Under the pieces are notes generated by a model, which saw only the letters and a program-made list of their open reading frames with translations, ran no database searches and was not told the DNA's origin. From assembly GCF_949628265.1 (NCBI RefSeq), contig NC_088788.1, positions 34,706,335 through 34,770,334 of the forward strand: 64,000 nucleotides of DNA, given 5' to 3'. The translations under genes were made by a program, and so were the position numbers. Positions 59,685 through 64,000 of the stretch are shown in pieces (the first letter of the stretch is position 1; each line of letters begins with the position of its first letter). The stretch comes from Cloeon dipterum. Its lineage: Eukaryota; Arthropoda; Insecta; Ephemeroptera; Baetidae.

Positions 59685-59690
59685 TTTATT
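59685..59690 (-). terminator. SF3A3: Polyadenylation signal of SF3A3
   Basis: TTTATT on the plus strand is AATAAA on the minus strand, about 80 bases after the SF3A3 stop. Further copies lie at 59662-59667 and 59637-59642. The two convergent transcripts would end within about 100 bases of each other. Confidence 0.5.
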
Positions 59691-59769
59691 TTATCAAAGA
59701 AATATGTGTGTCTTAATTTTGGGTTACCACGCTTTAATTTATCCATGACAAAAAAATCATAAAAACAGA

Positions 59770-62215
59770 CTACAGCAGACCCTGCCTCTTCAAGTCCTCG
59801 TAGGTTTTCTTATTCACGACGTTTCCAAGGGAGTCTTCGTACTCTTCCTCAGCCTCCGGCTGCCAACGCTCCATGTGTTTCTGCAGTTTCAAGCGCTCCC
59901 ACACTGCAAGCGAATGATTGTTAGAAGAGATGGCGCAACAGAAATTAACTACTTACATTGCAACGCGTCCTCAATCTGCGTGACGTTGGCAAAGTGGGCC
60001 GTGTTAGGAATTCCCAAACATCTCATGCCGTGAGCATGACGCCATTCCTAAATTCACGCCTGTTAGTTGGACAAGTTTGGAATAATAGAATAATAAAACT
60101 CACAGCAAAGTGCCTCTGGAATGCCTTGGGTCCCTTGTAAACAAAGTTTCCGCATATTTCGCAGTTGTAGCTGATGTTGAGGCCGTGTAGCTTGTACAAC
60201 CAGTAAGGAATCGGCTGAAATTATTATAACATTGAGAAATTATCACTCTTTTCTAGAGGTCTCAGATTAAAGGCGGCGGGCGGCAGGACCGGCTTAGCCG
60301 AATTTTTTGCCTGGCGGTGGCTGGCGTGCCTGACAATATTTTTAATGTTAAGTTTGATCGTGCTTAACGGTCTAAACGGCCGGATGACATTTTTTCCCCT
60401 CCACTTTTTAATTTTTGACCCATTCTCGCTGGCGGCTGGCTGAGATCTATACTCTTTTAAAATCAGACACCCACCTTGCCATCCCAGCCAAGAGGGAGGT
60501 TCTTGGGGTTGTAGGGCACGTCATCGTTATCTTCGTCCTCTGACGCAGAGGCGCTCTCCTCTTCATCCGACTCCTCTCGTTCTCCTTCTGTGCGTGCCTG
60601 CTTTCGCTGAACGTTTTCTTTGGTGTTACTCCTCTGCTCGGAGAGGATCTCAGCAAATCTAATGCGGCCTTTTAGTCAAGAGTACTGAAAATTAATACAA
60701 TAAGAGAAGTACCTGTACACCTGCGCCTCGAGGTGGGCGATTTCTCTCTGTCGCTCGACCAGCTTGGCATTGGCAGCTTTATTCCCTTTCTTGGTCTTGG
60801 CCATCAGAGATGGATCCAAGTCTTTCTTCCCTTTGGTGCTGAACAATCTCTGTGCCCTCTCCTCCAAAGTGCTACAAAATCGAATTCAAGCGTGGTTTAA
60901 TTTTATTGTTTTAAATATAGAAGGGAGTTGATATGGAAATGAGAATATCTCCCAATTCATTGTTACAAATGAAAAACTTAGAAAGCCCGGGTTTTACTAT
61001 CTGGTTTAACCAGGTCGGTTTTAACCGGGTCGATAAAACTCTGACCCTGCATGACTTGCAAATTTCGCGAATTTAATGATATTATTTTCAATAAAATGTC
61101 ATACCCTCCACATTTGAGGTTCAACGCCATCAGGGCCGATTTGAGTCGATCAAGCCCGAGCGAAGCCAGTTCTTCCCAGGAGGAAAAAGCAGATAAATCC
61201 AAGTGTGCACCTACGTTGGTCAATGCACTGCCAGCCTCTTTCTGCACAGAAAATTAGTGTTAAACCCCTTTTAAACAAAAATCACGAGGCACGCACCGGC
61301 CATCCAGGGAAGGTTCCGCTTTCCCACTGCTGTTCAAACTCTTTGACCACGCTATCCATCTCACTTGGGATGGAAAGCAGAGGCTTAACTCTTTGAGAGT
61401 AATCATCAAGATATTCCAGCAGCTTCAAAAGGTAGTTTTGATACTCCATGTTCTTCCTCTCTTTGGGAATGTCAAACAGGTGGTCGAAAGTCGTCAGGTA
61501 AGTGATGTAATCCACTTTCTGTGATTATTAAATTGGTTTCAAATAGAACAAGAAGGGTTAGAGATCGATCTTACCTCAATACCCTTTAAATTGATAAACA
61601 TGGTGTACATTTCATGCAAATCGAGGTATTTTCCGTAGCCTTCTTCATCAGTAAACTCGACCAAGTCTAAAATGAAATAATTTATAAATGATAAATCTTA
61701 ACTTGAAAGATCTGCTACTTACTGGCTGCCTCATCGCTAGGGTTCTCCCTCATTTTTGTGATATTCTCAAACTCCACAGACATGGGAACACTGATCTGGA
61801 TTGGTTGGAGAAACATGATTAAAAGCGTCAAATTTTATAAAAATGAATTACCTCATTGGGGTGCTTCCTGTAGAACTCTTTGATCCCTCGAAGTCTGGTG
61901 TAGAATTCGCCAAACTCATTCGGTCCTGACAAAAGGGAGACTTCCTCTTTCCTGAGTCCGTCCTTGTCTTCGTAGAGCTCCTTCAAATGAGACGTGCTCT
62001 CCGAATAATGCTGAAATGAGCCAAGTTTTGAATGAATTTGATGAATGCGATTTTTATTTGTTGATTCTTACATCCAGGAGCATCTTCAATCGGTGGTCCG
62101 AGTTGATAATCTCTCGGTTGCCCAGTTTTTTGTGCAGCATCTCTTTTACCATTGCGTCCATCAGCCTTTCTCGCTCCTCGTGGTAGCGCCGCTGCTGCTC
62201 CAAAATCGACTCCAT
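59770..62215 (-). CDS. SF3A3: Splicing factor 3A subunit 3 (SF3a60, Prp9)
   Basis: Subunit of the SF3a complex that builds the 17S U2 snRNP and helps recognise the branch site. Eleven minus-strand exons: 62072-62215, 61852-62010, 61723-61795, 61575-61666, 61297-61518, 61105-61241, 60713-60871, 60475-60658, 60104-60214, 59957-60047 and 59770-59903 (501 aa, equal to the human protein). Conserved blocks: [90 protein letters not shown], the C2H2 matrin-type finger (NCEICGN then [14 protein letters not shown]) and the C-terminal [13 protein letters not shown]. Intron 8 contains a family C repeat. The gene is convergent with NF-YB. Confidence 0.96.
60253..60451 (+). mobile_element. MITE family C, copy C3
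   Basis: It starts CTAGAGGTCTCAG and ends GGCTGGCTGAGATCTA. It shares AAGTTTGATCGTGCTTAA and related words with C1 and C2. It lies in SF3A3 intron 8, antisense to the gene, and is about 199 bp long. Confidence 0.75.
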
Positions 62216-62230
62216 CCTGACAGAGATCTA

Positions 62231-62250
62231 TTCACCTTTTAAAAGGTGAA
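62231..62250. promoter_or_regulatory. Perfect 20-base palindrome upstream of SF3A3
   Basis: TTCACCTTTTAAAAGGTGAA is a perfect palindrome 16 bases upstream of the SF3A3 start codon, in the 5' UTR or core promoter. It could be a dimeric factor site or an mRNA stem; no known factor is assigned. Confidence 0.4.
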
Positions 62251-63600
62251 CCGGGTTACCTCGTTCCGCCTTGTGAATAGTCTGAACTTTTTGTTTCTAT
62301 TTTGATGCGAATCAACACAGGCATCCAAACCAAAACATACACGAATTACAAACGCGACCGCAGCGCCAGCACCGGCGGCCGGCCCCCTTTCACTTTTTGA
62401 ACTAACTGCATACGAATACGAAACTCTTCCTGCTTCCAGCGTTCCAGCGCGTATTTTTTACCCTGCGCGTGTTTAATTGAAGTTGTTCGTTGCATTGCAT
62501 TACGACATTACTAAAGTGACGGGCATTTTTTGGCGAAAGAATAAATGTGTCATAATATGATTTTGCTGTTTTAATGAATTCAATAGGTGCAAAAGAATGC
62601 TTCGATTTTGGGTAAAATTCTTTGAACTTTCTTTGAAAAGGCGTCTTGATTATATTCATTGAAAAAGAGAGCTTTGCCTAAAATTAAAAAATAAAAATCG
62701 AACAAATATTTTATTAAAATGATATCAATTGGAGATAGTTGATTTTACTACTATTTCTACGATTTACGGATTGATAAAGTAAAGTTTTTTTTATTAAAAA
62801 TTTTAATCAAACTTCTATAATATAGAACATTTTTTTGCACAAGTGGACAAAGGAAGGGATGAATTCGTAAAGAACAATAGGTGTATATTTAAATTTTAAA
62901 ATTTCTAGGATTTCCAGGGATAATTCAGATATTGAAACGCTTAGCCTTTTAAATAGGACAAACAATCGCGGTTTTTATTGACTTTATTGAAACACGGAAA
63001 TGCATTTTTAAACGATTAAAAATATTACATTCAAATAATTATACTAGGAAAAACCTTAATTAAGTCACTAGTCTGCTGCCATACATCACAAAATTAATGT
63101 ATGGAAGTAGTTTTAATTTGCAAGGTTCAATTATTTATTATTAATCGTCGAAGAGCGCTCAAAATTAAGCTTATTCAATACATTACACCGTGCATGTTTT
63201 TAATTGTAAAAGCCACACCTTTGCGTGAGATGTGGATAAATGAACACTTTTTTTAATTCAAAATGCACGTTTACTTTCACCGAGTTTACAATAAACTTCA
63301 TCAACCAGCGGCAATAGCGAAAAAAACAAATATCTTATTAACAAAAAGAAAAAGACTAGTTCAGTAGTAATAAAAATAAATGATCGATCAAAAATAATTA
63401 TATAAAATAATAGGGCAAACTGGATTGGTCGCTATCGAAAAACGAACAACCTTAGACATAACCTCAGCTTTTTATAATCTCACTAATGGATTTCAAATTT
63501 CATGTCAATCGCTTTGAAATGTTTTACGCCGTACACGATATATTACAAACTAAATGATTGTACACGAATAAGATGGACACAGAGTTTAAATTATCGAATG
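62251..63600. other. SF3A3 upstream DNA and probable 3' UTR of the edge gene
   Basis: GC-rich to about 62400 (SF3A3 promoter side), then very AT-rich with no coding exon. TTTATT words near 62974-62985 would serve as minus-strand AATAAA signals for the gene at 63625-64000. Confidence 0.4.
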
Positions 63601-63624
63601 TTTTTGTATGAAACCAGACGCGTG

Positions 63625-64000
63625 CTAACAATTGTTGTAGAATGTCGCCGACGTCCTCGACGCGATGTCTGTGTAGCTTCTGCTGCCGTGGCTGCACAGC
63701 TCGACCACATTTGTGTCTTCAGAATCGTCGCGTTTTCTGAAAATTCAAACGATTATTTAATTAATTTTTAGATAGTATTACAAGTAAAGGTAAAATAGAT
63801 TTAACACAAAATTTCTGTACAGCTCTACGTTAAAGCCAATTAACTGATCAGACATTACATTTTTAGAGATTTTTTATTATTGTCTTGTGGGTGACCGCAC
63901 GCGCATTTTCCGGCTGATTAGAGTTGTAAATTCCTTACCCTCTCGAGTCTTGGCTCACGTCCATTTCCATGACTTGGATCCTGGACACGTACAGGTGGTC
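63625..64000 (-). CDS. Last two exons of an unidentified gene (partial)
   Basis: On the minus strand, 63939-64000 (cut by the window edge) ends in the donor AGAGG/GTAAGG. The exon 63625-63736 starts after TTTTCAG in the matching phase. The joined end reads HLYVSRIQVMEMDVSQDSRG, then KRDDSEDTNVVELCSHGSRS, and closes with a short Ser/Thr-rich tail ending FYNNC and a stop. Charged, Ser-rich residues suggest a cytoplasmic tail, but no family is recognised. The intron contains a family B end fragment. Strand and phase are supported; function is unknown. Confidence 0.5.
63769..63842 (+). repeat. Family B end fragment
   Basis: It matches the right end of family B (TTTTAGATAGT, AAGTAAAGGTAAAA, then TTCTGTACAGCTCTACGTTAA). 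Only this terminus is present, and it preserves the inverted-end sequence well. Confidence 0.55.

Noticed and set aside
1-64000. tRNA, rRNA or CRISPR loci
   Set aside because: No TpsiC-arm pattern with a paired acceptor stem, no rRNA-like segment and no regularly spaced direct repeats were seen by reading.

Overview
The window reads as nuclear DNA of an arthropod, most likely an insect. Genes are split into many small exons with GT-AG introns, AT-rich non-coding DNA surrounds GC-richer exons, and one gene is a secreted Cys-rich CUB protein of a kind common in arthropods. I cannot place the order or species. I saw no tRNA, rRNA, CRISPR, retroviral or Polinton-like element.

Nine complete or near-complete protein genes and one edge fragment could be rebuilt exon by exon with consistent splice phases. 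From left to right they are: a DDX28-like mitochondrial DEAD-box helicase (+, 4707-7384); an OGG1 8-oxoguanine DNA glycosylase (-, 7413-8612); a UshA-type 5'-nucleotidase/metallophosphoesterase (+, 12044-15867); a secreted CUB protein (+, 17292-20055); a tetraspanin (+, 22111-34147, with an 8.4 kb intron); an acid sphingomyelinase (+, 40364-51457, with a 7.5 kb first intron); the Sm protein SNRPF (-, 51786-52351); the cohesin kleisin RAD21 (+, 53240-57167); the CCAAT-binding subunit NF-YB (+, 58570-59604); and the U2 snRNP splicing factor SF3A3 (-, 59770-62215). The last two exons of an unidentified minus-strand gene lie at 63625-64000.

The layout alternates dense housekeeping clusters with sparse stretches. 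Three tail-to-tail pairs (DDX28/OGG1 28 bp apart, sphingomyelinase/SNRPF, NF-YB/SF3A3) and one head-to-head pair (SNRPF/RAD21) make up the dense parts. The 1-4700, 8.6-12.0, 20.1-22.1, 23-31.4 and 34.7-47.9 kb stretches are mostly non-coding. They hold small dispersed repeats plus GC-richer islands that may be promoters or enhancers. The genes do not form one pathway: they cover mitochondrial RNA work, DNA repair, nucleotide and lipid hydrolysis, splicing, cohesion and transcription.

The main non-gene signal is a set of short dispersed repeats. Families A and B have inverted ends next to TTAA. Family C has a CTAG-bounded inverted end. Family D is a roughly 600 bp repeat with two internal palindromes. 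Several copies sit in introns or in a 3' UTR. One family C copy in a DDX28 intron contains a long, nearly self-complementary hairpin. Other points to check are a one-base frame mismatch at the catalytic-lysine codon of OGG1, a GC-AG intron in OGG1, alternative terminal exons in the nucleotidase and NF-YB genes, and CCAAT boxes in the promoter of NF-YB itself.
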